Notes under the pieces: generated by a model | The model's input: the letters and a program-made list of their open reading frames with translations, nothing else | Database searches by the model: none | What the model was told of the DNA's origin: nothing | In this document: piece by piece, positions 6,556 to 12,273 of the stretch | Layout of the letters: every line of letters begins with the position of its first letter | Numbering within the stretch: position 1 is the stretch's first letter | Translations under genes and position numbers: made by a program | Origin: an uncultured beta proteobacterium | GTDB lineage: Bacteria; Pseudomonadota; Gammaproteobacteria; Burkholderiales; Burkholderiaceae_C | Assembly: GCA_903886165.1 (NCBI GenBank) | Contig: CAISLL010000258.1 | Coordinates: 1-12,273 of the forward strand | DNA: 12,273 nucleotides | Direction: 5' to 3'

Positions 6556-7224
6556 TCAGCCTTTGGCAGGCTTGGCAGTCTTGCTTGACGAACCCGCAGC
6601 GTTAACTTTGTTGCGGTCACTCAGCGTGGCAATCAGGCCGTCAATGCCTTTGGTGTTGATTTCCTGGGCAAACTGGCTGCGGTAGGTGTCCACCAGCCAG
6701 ACACCCATCACGTTCAGATTGAACACTTTCCAGCCCGCGCCCACACCAGGCGTCTTTTCCATCTTGTAGTCCAGTTGCGCGGGGTCGCCACGACCCTGGA
6801 TCAAGGTGCGCACGGTCACCTCTTTGTCTTCAGGTGCAGACCGCATGGGCTTGATCTCGAAGCTCAAATTTTTGGCCTGGCTCATGGCACCGGCATAGGT
6901 ACGCACCAGCAGGGTCTTGAATTCAGCTTCCAGGCGCTTGCGCTGCTCCGGAGTGGCTTGGCGCCAACCCGGGCCCACGGCAGAGGCTGTCATGCGCTGA
7001 AAATTGACATGTGGCATCACCAGTTGGTCCACCAGTTCCATGATGCGCGGCACATTACCAGACTGCACTGCGGCATCGGCCTGAATGGTGTCAAGTGCTT
7101 CCTTGGTCAAGCGTTTGATCAACGCGTCAGGCGCTTCATCGGCTGCGTGCACGGGCAGCGTGGTCAACAAGGAAGTGCTGGCGGCCAGTGCCAGCAACCA
7201 TTGGGTTAAAAGACGTCGGTTCAT
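6556..7224 (-). CDS. mlaC: MlaC, periplasmic phospholipid-binding protein
   Basis: MlaC shuttles phospholipid across the periplasm between outer-membrane MlaA and inner-membrane MlaFEDB. The 222-residue product begins with a Sec signal peptide (MNRRLL, hydrophobic 8-22) and a likely cleavage after VHA at residue 27. The mature part matches the MlaC/Ttg2D family: DQLVMPHVNFQRMTASAVGP, then WRQATPEQRKRLEAEFKTLLVRTYA, then the strand pattern ending NVMGVWLVDTYRSQFAQEI. The tail (NKVNAAGSSSKTAKPAKG) is low-complexity and basic. A GGGAG ribosome binding site precedes ATG 7224. It lies 20 bases after mlaA and 2 bases before mlaB. Confidence 0.95.
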   Translation of the reverse strand: MNRRLLTQWLLALAASTSLLTTLPVHAADEAPDALIKRLTKEALDTIQADAAVQSGNVPRIMELVDQLVMPHVNFQRMTASAVGPGWRQATPEQRKRLEAEFKTLLVRTYAGAMSQAKNLSFEIKPMRSAPEDKEVTVRTLIQGRGDPAQLDYKMEKTPGVGAGWKVFNLNVMGVWLVDTYRSQFAQEINTKGIDGLIATLSDRNKVNAAGSSSKTAKPAKG

Positions 7225-7244
7225 GAGGTGTGACTCCCAAAAAA

Positions 7245-7994
7245 TTAGTTGACAGATATTTCCGCAGGGATGAACTCTTCTTCATCAGGGGGATTGCCGT
7301 CATACACTGAATTTTGGCGACGCTGTAAATGGGCATCGCGGGTGAAGGTGTAGGGATCAAGCGCCACCTGATCAAGCAACCTCGTGGCATCAAGCAGGCG
7401 GGCACGGCGGTCGAGCAAATTCAGCGCAGTGGCTGAATTGCGGGTGGCCACATCGTTGATACCGGACACCAGATTGCCTTGGGAATCCACCGGCAATGCG
7501 GCAGTGTCACGCACGGTGGACGGCCCAAGCAGCGGCAACACCAAATAAGGGCCGGCACCGACACCCCAATGGCCCAGCGTCTGGCCAAAATCTTCGGTGT
7601 GGCGCTCAATGCGCATTTCTGAGGCAATGTCCAGCACGCCGCCAAGCCCGAGGAAGGTGTTGACACCAAAACGCACCAGGTTGTTGACAGCCGCTTCACC
7701 CTTGAGTTGCAGGGCACTGTTCACAGCCGACCAGGCGTCCTGCAAATTACTGAAAAAATTGTTGACACCAGTGCGAACTGGCGACGGCAATACATCGCGG
7801 TAAGCGGTTGCAACCGGCTTGAGCACGGCACGGTCCACCACGTCATTGAGTTGGTAGACGCCACGGTTAAAAGGCTCCAGCGGGTCACGCGGATGGGCGT
7901 TTGGGCCTGTGGCACAGCCGGTCAACAGCACCAGGCTGAAGGCCATGGCGGCACGCAAAAGGGAGCTTCGGCCAGTTGGAAGGGTCATGTTCAT
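7245..7994 (-). CDS. mlaA: MlaA (VacJ), outer-membrane lipoprotein of the Mla pathway
   Basis: MlaA removes mislocalised phospholipids from the outer leaflet of the outer membrane and hands them to MlaC. The protein has a lipoprotein signal ending in a lipobox LLTGC (lipidated Cys27 when counted from ATG 7994). The family core is clear: DPLEPFNRGVYQLNDVVD near residues 38-55, FSNLQDAWSAVNSALQLKG, and GHWGVGAGPYLVLPLLGPST. The start is uncertain: GTG 7997, ATG 7994 (TGATG overlap with the mlaD stop) and ATG 7988 are all in frame. I use 7994 for the coupling; 7988 has the better spacing from the GAG-type site. In E. coli mlaA is unlinked from the mla operon, whereas here it sits between mlaD and mlaC. 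The acidic tail NPPDEEEFIPAE is an extension of unknown role. Confidence 0.94.
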   Translation of the reverse strand: MNMTLPTGRSSLLRAAMAFSLVLLTGCATGPNAHPRDPLEPFNRGVYQLNDVVDRAVLKPVATAYRDVLPSPVRTGVNNFFSNLQDAWSAVNSALQLKGEAAVNNLVRFGVNTFLGLGGVLDIASEMRIERHTEDFGQTLGHWGVGAGPYLVLPLLGPSTVRDTAALPVDSQGNLVSGINDVATRNSATALNLLDRRARLLDATRLLDQVALDPYTFTRDAHLQRRQNSVYDGNPPDEEEFIPAEISVN

Positions 7995-8497
7995 CACTCT
8001 ACTTTCTTGGTTTCATTCAAGCTACTTGCATCCACATTGCTGCCATCGGCCGCCTTGCTGAACAAAAATTGGCTGATCAGGTTTTCCAGCACCACGGCGG
8101 ACTGGGTGCTGGAAATGGTGTCGCCGGCGGCCAGGTTCTTGTCATCTGCACCCGCCTCGATGCCCAGGTACTGCTCGCCAAGCAGCCCGCTGGTCAAAAT
8201 CTTGAGCGAGCTGTCTTTGGGGAAGACATAACGGCTCTCCAGAGCCAGCGTGACCACCGCCTGAAAGGACTTGTCGTCAAAGCTGATGCTCTCAACCCGC
8301 CCGACAACCACGCCCGCACTGCGCACGGCGGCTTTCGGTTTGACACCACCCACGTTGTCGAACTTGGCCTTGACCGGGTAAGTCTTCTGGAAGTTCAGGC
8401 TCAGCAGGTTGGCCGACTGCAGGGCCAAAAACAGGATCGCCACGGCACCGATCAGCACAAAAAGGCCCACCCACACATCATTTTTTGAACGTTGCAT
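7994..8497 (-). CDS. mlaD: MlaD, MCE-domain substrate-binding subunit
   Basis: MlaD is the inner-membrane-anchored MCE protein that forms a hexameric ring on MlaE and passes lipid to or from MlaC. The 167-residue protein has a short cytoplasmic N-terminus, one membrane segment (about residues 8-28, VWVGLFVLIGAVAILFLAL), and one MCE domain (about 38-116) containing KAKFDNVGGVKPKAAVRSAG, GRVESI and LTSGLLGEQYLGIEAG. The C-terminal helix (VVLENLISQFLFSK) corresponds to the part that lines the central channel in E. coli MlaD. AGAAGGA sits 6-7 bases before ATG 8497. The TGA stop overlaps the candidate mlaA ATG. Confidence 0.95.
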   Translation of the reverse strand: MQRSKNDVWVGLFVLIGAVAILFLALQSANLLSLNFQKTYPVKAKFDNVGGVKPKAAVRSAGVVVGRVESISFDDKSFQAVVTLALESRYVFPKDSSLKILTSGLLGEQYLGIEAGADDKNLAAGDTISSTQSAVVLENLISQFLFSKAADGSNVDASSLNETKKVE

Positions 8498-8536
8498 TGC
8501 ACATCCTTCTATTTAGCGTTCTTTTCCAAAAGACCT

Positions 8537-9319
8537 TCATATGGTGAACATCAGGGCGGTCAGAATGAAATCCAGACCCAGCACGGCAAGTGATGCTGTC
8601 ACCACCGTGCGGGTGGTGGCACTGGCCACGCCTTCCGGGGTGGGTTGTGCCTCAAACCCCTGCAGCAGCGCCACAAAGGTCACAGTAAAACCAAACACCA
8701 CACTCTTGATGACACCGTTACCGACGTCTTTCCAGACATCCACGCCACCCTGGATCTGGCTCCAGAACGAGCCGGCGTCGACACCGATCATGAGCACGCC
8801 CACGACCCAGCCGCCAATGATGCCCATGGCACTGAACACCGCAGCAAGCAAGGGCATGGTGATCACACCCGCCCAAAAACGTGGCGCAAGAATGCGCTGC
8901 ACTGGGTCCACCGCCATCATTTCCATGACACTGATCTGCTCCCCTGCCTTCATCAGGCCGATCTCGGCCGTGAGTGAGGTGCCGGCCCGTCCTGCAAACA
9001 AGAGCGCGGTGACCACCGGCCCGAGCTCACGCACCAGGCTGAGCGTGACCAACAGGCCAAGGGCCTCGGATGAGCCATAACGCTGCAAGGTGTAGTAGCC
9101 CTGCAGGCCAAATACAAAACCCACAAACAGACCCGACACGGCAATGATGGCCAACGAGTAGTTGCCTAAAAAGTGGATTTGGTCACGGATCAGGCCAAAC
9201 CGCTTCAGGCTTGGCACCAGCGTGGTCAAGAGTCGCACAAACAGGCGTGCACCCTGCCCCAGATCAGCCAGTTGCTGGCGCGTGGCAACACCGATGTCAG
9301 CCGGCTTGTACCAGCTCAT
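8537..9319 (-). CDS. mlaE: MlaE, permease of the Mla phospholipid transporter
   Basis: Inner-membrane permease of the MlaFEDB complex, 260 residues, the same length as the E. coli protein. Hydrophobic segments lie near residues 52-74, 88-110, 147-180, 203-222 and 237-259. The diagnostic MlaE permease motif is intact: LFAGRAGTSLTAEIG (107-121) followed by EQISVMEMMAVDP (127-139), the loop that contacts the ATPase. The start ATG at 9319 overlaps the mlaF stop as ATGA, so translation is coupled. A 39-base gap precedes mlaD. Confidence 0.96.
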   Translation of the reverse strand: MSWYKPADIGVATRQQLADLGQGARLFVRLLTTLVPSLKRFGLIRDQIHFLGNYSLAIIAVSGLFVGFVFGLQGYYTLQRYGSSEALGLLVTLSLVRELGPVVTALLFAGRAGTSLTAEIGLMKAGEQISVMEMMAVDPVQRILAPRFWAGVITMPLLAAVFSAMGIIGGWVVGVLMIGVDAGSFWSQIQGGVDVWKDVGNGVIKSVVFGFTVTFVALLQGFEAQPTPEGVASATTRTVVTASLAVLGLDFILTALMFTI

Positions 9320-10134
9320 GCGCTTGCCTCCACACCAAAATCCTCGGCAATCGAGGGTGCCGGGTAATGAAAACGCATTGGCCCGTCGACCAGGGCTTTC
9401 ACATATTGGTACACCAGCGGGTCGGTGCTTTGGCGCACCTGATCCGGCGTGCCCTGGGCAGCAATTTTTCCGTTGGCCAGAATGATCACGTGGTCGGCAA
9501 TGGCAAAGGTCTGTTCCAACTCATGCGACACAAAAATGCTGGTCAGTCCCATGGAGTCATTGAGTGTGCGGATCAGATCTGCGGCGATGGCCAGGGAGAT
9601 CGGGTCCAGTCCGGAAAACGGCTCGTCATACATCACCAGTTCAGGGTCAAGCGCAATAGCACGCGCAAGTGCCACACGGCGGGCCATGCCACCCGACAGA
9701 TCGCTGGGCATCAGGTCACGCGCACCGCGCAAACCGACCGCATTGAGCTTCATGAGCACAATGTCCCGAATCAGCGCCTCCGGCAAGTTGGTGTGCTCCC
9801 GCAGAGGGAAAGCAACATTTTCGAAGACGGACAAGTCGGCAAACAGGGCGCCAAACTGGAACAACATGCCCATACGCCTGCGAGCCACATAGATTTCCGT
9901 CTGGTCCATGGGCGTGACATCCTGCCCGTCAAACAGCAACTGTCCGGCCTGGGCCCGGTTCTGGCCACCAATCAGACGCAGGATGGTGGTCTTCCCGCCA
10001 CCAGAGGCACCCATCAGCGCGGTCACCTTGCCGCGAGGCACCGACAAGCTCACGTCGTCCAGCACCACGCGCTCACCATAACCAAAGGTGAGGTCACGCA
10101 GTTCAACGAGAGAGTCGGAAGGAGATGAATTCAT
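9316..10134 (-). CDS. mlaF: MlaF, ATPase of the Mla phospholipid transporter
   Basis: Cytoplasmic ATPase of the MlaFEDB transporter, 272 residues from ATG 10134, close to the 269 of E. coli. Motifs are complete: Walker A GASGGGKTT (42-50), Q-loop FQFGALF (about 92-98), signature LSGGMARR (146-153), Walker B LVMYDEPFSGLDP (166-178) and H-loop SHE (H204). A C-terminal tail after residue 250 is typical of MlaF, where it reaches the neighbouring subunit. The reading frame stays open up to 10233, but those 33 residues do not look like the family and run through a hairpin and the gltD terminator, so I reject them. No ribosome binding site is visible before 10134: the bases just upstream are a CAACCCT spacer and then a strong inverted repeat. 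Confidence 0.95.
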   Translation of the reverse strand: MNSSPSDSLVELRDLTFGYGERVVLDDVSLSVPRGKVTALMGASGGGKTTILRLIGGQNRAQAGQLLFDGQDVTPMDQTEIYVARRRMGMLFQFGALFADLSVFENVAFPLREHTNLPEALIRDIVLMKLNAVGLRGARDLMPSDLSGGMARRVALARAIALDPELVMYDEPFSGLDPISLAIAADLIRTLNDSMGLTSIFVSHELEQTFAIADHVIILANGKIAAQGTPDQVRQSTDPLVYQYVKALVDGPMRFHYPAPSIAEDFGVEASA

Positions 10135-10141
10135 AGGGTTG

Positions 10142-10184
10142 GGGACAGAGCAAAGTTCACTTCGTGTAACTCTTGGTCTGTCCC
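10142..10184. repeat. Strong hairpin (REP-like) abutting mlaF start
   Basis: A 43-base imperfect palindrome with outer arms GGGACAGA (10142-10149) and TCTGTCCC (10177-10184). I pair it by hand as 18 base pairs with one G-G mismatch (10150/10176), two single-base bulges (10167 and 10172) and a three-base loop (10161-10163). It ends 7 bases before the mlaF ATG on the minus strand, in the place where a ribosome binding site would be. The GGGGACAG...CTGTCCC edges resemble, from memory, REP-type repeats linked to RAYT transposases in beta- and gammaproteobacteria. No T-run follows on either side, so it is not a standard terminator. Alternative readings are a leader hairpin or an operator dyad. Confidence 0.7.
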
Positions 10185-10194
10185 ACAAGGTCTC

Positions 10195-10223
10195 AAGATA
10201 GAAAGGCCGGGAGTAGCCCGGCC
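10195..10223 (-). terminator. Rho-independent terminator after gltD
   Basis: On the minus strand a perfect 7-bp GC stem GGCCGGG / CCCGGCC (10223-10217 with 10211-10205) closes a 5-base loop (CTACT) and is followed by TTTCTATCTT (10204-10195). It lies 58 bases after the gltD stop and would end the gltBD transcript before the mla cluster. The mla genes therefore probably need a promoter of their own, or read-through; I could not find a convincing one in the roughly 60 bases left before mlaF. Confidence 0.8.
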
Positions 10224-10281
10224 CACGGATCATACGGGATTACACCTATTGCGCAGGCGCACCTGTCGTATGACCACGACA

Positions 10282-11748
10282 TCAGCGCGGCAAGTCGCTG
10301 AATCCCATCAGGAACTCGTCCACCGAACGCGCTGCCTGCCGCCCTTCGCGGATCGCCCATACCACGAGGCTTTGGCCGCGGCGCATGTCACCTGCCGCAA
10401 ACACCTTGGCTGCATTGGTGGCGTAACCACCGGTGAAGTCGGTGCTGGCCTTGGCATTGCCGCGGGCGTCCTTGTCCACGCCAAAGGCGTCCAGTACCGT
10501 GGCCACCGGGTTCACAAACCCCATCGCCAGCAACACCAGGTCGGCCTTGTAGGTTTTCTCGGTGCCGGCAACTTCCAACATCTTGCCGTCCTTGAATTCA
10601 ATTTGAACCGTCTTCAAGCCCGTGACCTTGCCCTTTTCACCGATGAATTCCTTGGTGGAAATGGCAAATTCGCGGGTGCAACCTTCGTCATGGCTGGAGC
10701 TGGTGCGCAGCTTCATGGGCCAGTAGGGCCAGGTCAGGGGCCGGTTTTCTTCCACCGGTGGCTGCGGCATGACCTCAAACTGGGTCACGCTCACGGCCCC
10801 GTGGCGGTTGCTGGTGCCCACGCAGTCTGAACCGGTGTCACCGCCACCAATGACGATCACGTGTTTGCCATCGGCACGCAGCTGGTTTTTCAGCTTGTCA
10901 CCGGCATTCACCTTGTTTTGCTGGGGCAGGAATTCCATGGCGAAATGGATGCCGTCCAGGTCACGCCCCGGCACCGGCAAGTCACGCGACTGCTCGGAGC
11001 CGCCGGTGAGCAGCACCGCATCAAAATCATCTTGCAACTGCTTGGGGGTCACGGTTTCCTTGGCCCAGTTGGTCACCTTGGAGCCCTTGGGCATGTCACC
11101 GACCAGCACACCGGTGCGAATCGTCACACCTTCAGCCTTGAGCTGGTCCACGCGGCGGTCAATGTGGGCTTTTTCCATCTTGAAGTCTGGAATGCCGTAG
11201 CGCAACAAACCACCCACGCGGTCGTTTTTCTCAAAAAGGGTGACGGCATGGCCAACACGCGCCAGTTGCTGGGCGGCCGCCATGCCAGCCGGGCCGGAAC
11301 CCACCACCGCGACTTTTTTACCGGTCTTGATTTTGGCCGGTTGTGGTTTGACCCAGCCATGCTCCCAGGCGCGGTCAATGATGGCGTGCTCGATCGACTT
11401 GATGCCCACCGGCAATTCGTTCACATTGAGCGTGCAAGCCGCTTCACATGGCGCCGGGCAGATGCGGCCGGTGAACTCGGGAAAGTTGTTGGTGCTGTGC
11501 AGCACGTCAATGGCTTCTTTCCAGTCGCCCTGGTACACCAGGTCGTTGAAATCCGGAATGATGTTGTTGACCGGGCAGCCGCTGTTGCAAAACGGTGTGC
11601 CGCAGTCCATGCAGCGCGCCGCCTGTTTTGTGGCGGCCTCGTCATCCAGGCCAATGACAAATTCCTTGTAGTTCTTCAGGCGCTCGGGCACAGGCTTGTA
11701 GCCCTCGTCAATGCGCTCGTATTCCATGAAACCGGTGACTTTTCCCAT
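10282..11748 (-). CDS. gltD: Glutamate synthase (NADPH) small subunit, GltD
   Basis: The small subunit oxidises NADPH and passes electrons to the large subunit, which makes two glutamates from glutamine and 2-oxoglutarate. The 488-residue protein (E. coli about 472) shows the N-terminal iron-sulphur cysteines C46, C49, C54 and C58 (CMDCGTPFCNSGC) and C97, C101, C105 (RICPAPCEAAC). A FAD-binding Rossmann motif VVGSGPAGMAAA lies at 148-159 and the NADPH-binding GGGDTGSDC at 301-309. The C-terminal AAGDMRRGQSLVVWAIREGR is the conserved FAD-contact block. AGGA about 10 bases before ATG 11748 serves as ribosome binding site. It follows gltB by 32 bases and ends before a rho-independent terminator. 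Confidence 0.97.
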   Translation of the reverse strand: MGKVTGFMEYERIDEGYKPVPERLKNYKEFVIGLDDEAATKQAARCMDCGTPFCNSGCPVNNIIPDFNDLVYQGDWKEAIDVLHSTNNFPEFTGRICPAPCEAACTLNVNELPVGIKSIEHAIIDRAWEHGWVKPQPAKIKTGKKVAVVGSGPAGMAAAQQLARVGHAVTLFEKNDRVGGLLRYGIPDFKMEKAHIDRRVDQLKAEGVTIRTGVLVGDMPKGSKVTNWAKETVTPKQLQDDFDAVLLTGGSEQSRDLPVPGRDLDGIHFAMEFLPQQNKVNAGDKLKNQLRADGKHVIVIGGGDTGSDCVGTSNRHGAVSVTQFEVMPQPPVEENRPLTWPYWPMKLRTSSSHDEGCTREFAISTKEFIGEKGKVTGLKTVQIEFKDGKMLEVAGTEKTYKADLVLLAMGFVNPVATVLDAFGVDKDARGNAKASTDFTGGYATNAAKVFAAGDMRRGQSLVVWAIREGRQAARSVDEFLMGFSDLPR

Positions 11749-11780
11749 GATGGTTTTCCTTCTTCGTTGGTGATGCTGCC

Positions 11781-12273
11781 TTACTTGGCCGCCACCAGTT
11801 TTTTATCTGATTCTTTTTTTGTAGCTGCTTGCGCACGTTCTACTTGAGCTAGAGCTCCTTTTTTTGCATGAAGTTCACCCAGGGCACGTTTGTACTCAAT
11901 GGGGAACACCTTGACGAACTTGTTGCGTGACGTTTCCCAGGTATCCAGCAATTCACGGGCGCGGCGGCTGCCAGTCCAGCGGTTGTGGTCGGCCAGCAAT
12001 TTTTTGAGCTGATCTTCATCGCTCAGGCCACGGTGCCACAGGCTCACATCCATCGCCTCTTTTTGTTCGGCCGTGGTCAGCACTTTTTGCAGCGTCACCA
12101 TGCTGGTGTTGCAACGCTTGGCAAACTTGCCATCTTCGTCATACACATAAGCAATGCCACCACTCATGCCAGCCGCAAAGTTGCGACCGGTGACACCCAG
12201 CACTGCCACGGTGCCGCCCGTCATGTACTCACAGCCGTGGTCACCCGTGCCTTCGACCACCGTGGTGGCACCC
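11781..12273 (-). CDS. gltB: Glutamate synthase large subunit, GltB (C-terminal part)
   Basis: Only the last ~163 codons are present; the frame stays open to the right window edge. The visible part is the C-terminal beta-helix (GXGXG) domain of the large subunit, with VEGTGDHGCEYMTGGTVAVL and GRNFAAGMSGGIAYVYD, followed by the family end block (SRRARELLDTWETSRNKFVKVFPIEYKRAL). The catalytic glutaminase and FMN/Fe-S regions lie outside the window. After GELHAK the protein carries an Ala/Lys-rich tail (GALAQVERAQAATKKES, then DKKLVAAK) encoded by AT-rich DNA unlike the rest of the gene; that DNA looks like a dispersed repeat (11812-11873). The TAA stop at 11781-11783 lies 32 bases before gltD, so gltB and gltD form one operon. 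Confidence 0.95.
   Translation of the reverse strand, partial: GATTVVEGTGDHGCEYMTGGTVAVLGVTGRNFAAGMSGGIAYVYDEDGKFAKRCNTSMVTLQKVLTTAEQKEAMDVSLWHRGLSDEDQLKKLLADHNRWTGSRRARELLDTWETSRNKFVKVFPIEYKRALGELHAKKGALAQVERAQAATKKESDKKLVAAK
11812..11873 (-). repeat. Comamonadaceae-type dispersed repeat within the gltB 3' end
   Basis: On the minus strand this stretch reads TTCATGCAAAAAAAGGAGCT, then CTAGCTCAAGTAGAACG, then TGCGCAAGCAGCTACAAAAA. From memory, a widespread intergenic repeat in Acidovorax, Polaromonas and Rhodoferax genomes has the same layout: TTCAAGC-AAAA, a GGCTCTAGCGCTT-like centre, and GCGCAAGCAGCTATCAAAAA. Here it lies inside the gltB reading frame and encodes the Ala/Lys-rich tail without a stop. 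The core GCGCAAGCAGCTA is the part I recognise best. No second copy was seen in this window. Confidence 0.6.

Noticed and set aside
9211..10128. Long plus-strand open frame opposite mlaF
   Set aside because: Antisense shadow of a confidently assigned ABC ATPase; the same holds for the long frames opposite murA (3309-4190), the exporter ATPase (5344-6129) and gltD (10861-11847).
10135..10233. Longer MlaF start giving 33 extra residues
   Set aside because: The extension is translated hairpin and terminator DNA; the family normally starts a few residues before the SLVELRDLTFGYG strand.
1..12273. CRISPR array, transposase, integrase, toxin-antitoxin, tRNA or rRNA
   Set aside because: No regular spaced repeats, no recognisable mobile-element or toxin protein, and no cloverleaf or rRNA-like segments were seen on either strand.

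Overview
The window reads as a chromosomal segment of a betaproteobacterium, most likely a Comamonadaceae member close to Rhodoferax/Polaromonas. This rests on the gene order, the protein sequences, GC-rich coding DNA, and a dispersed repeat near the right end that I recognise from memory as typical of that family. No database search was possible.

Right to left, nearly everything from 12273 down to 2119 lies on the minus strand. First come the 3' end of gltB (glutamate synthase large subunit) and gltD (small subunit), closed by a clear rho-independent terminator. Next is a complete mla cluster in the order mlaF, mlaE, mlaD, mlaA, mlaC, mlaB (phospholipid trafficking between outer and inner membrane). 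It runs into a two-gene ABC-2 type exporter (ATPase, then permease), then a short non-coding stretch, ibaG (BolA family), murA (first committed step of peptidoglycan synthesis) and hisG (short-form ATP phosphoribosyltransferase). Overlaps and very short gaps from mlaF to the exporter permease suggest one envelope-maintenance transcript; ibaG-murA is a second tight pair. The order mlaFED..CB-ibaG-murA matches the E. coli mla-ibaG-murA locus, with mlaA and the exporter as additional members.

The left 2.1 kb is different. It is transcribed to the right, towards hisG. It holds an AT-rich unrecognised ORF that is open to the window edge, then a badly decayed cytochrome P450 gene (nonsense codons, a large internal deletion and a terminal frameshift). 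The next his gene (hisD), which I would expect after hisG in this group, is absent, so this looks like an accessory or rearranged junction.

I found no new defence system, CRISPR array, transposase, tRNA or rRNA. The most unusual signals are small: a dispersed repeat that appears to have become part of the GltB C-terminus; an 18-bp imperfect hairpin abutting the mlaF start codon; an 87-bp dyad between the exporter and ibaG; a palindrome between murA and hisG; and the layered decay of the P450.
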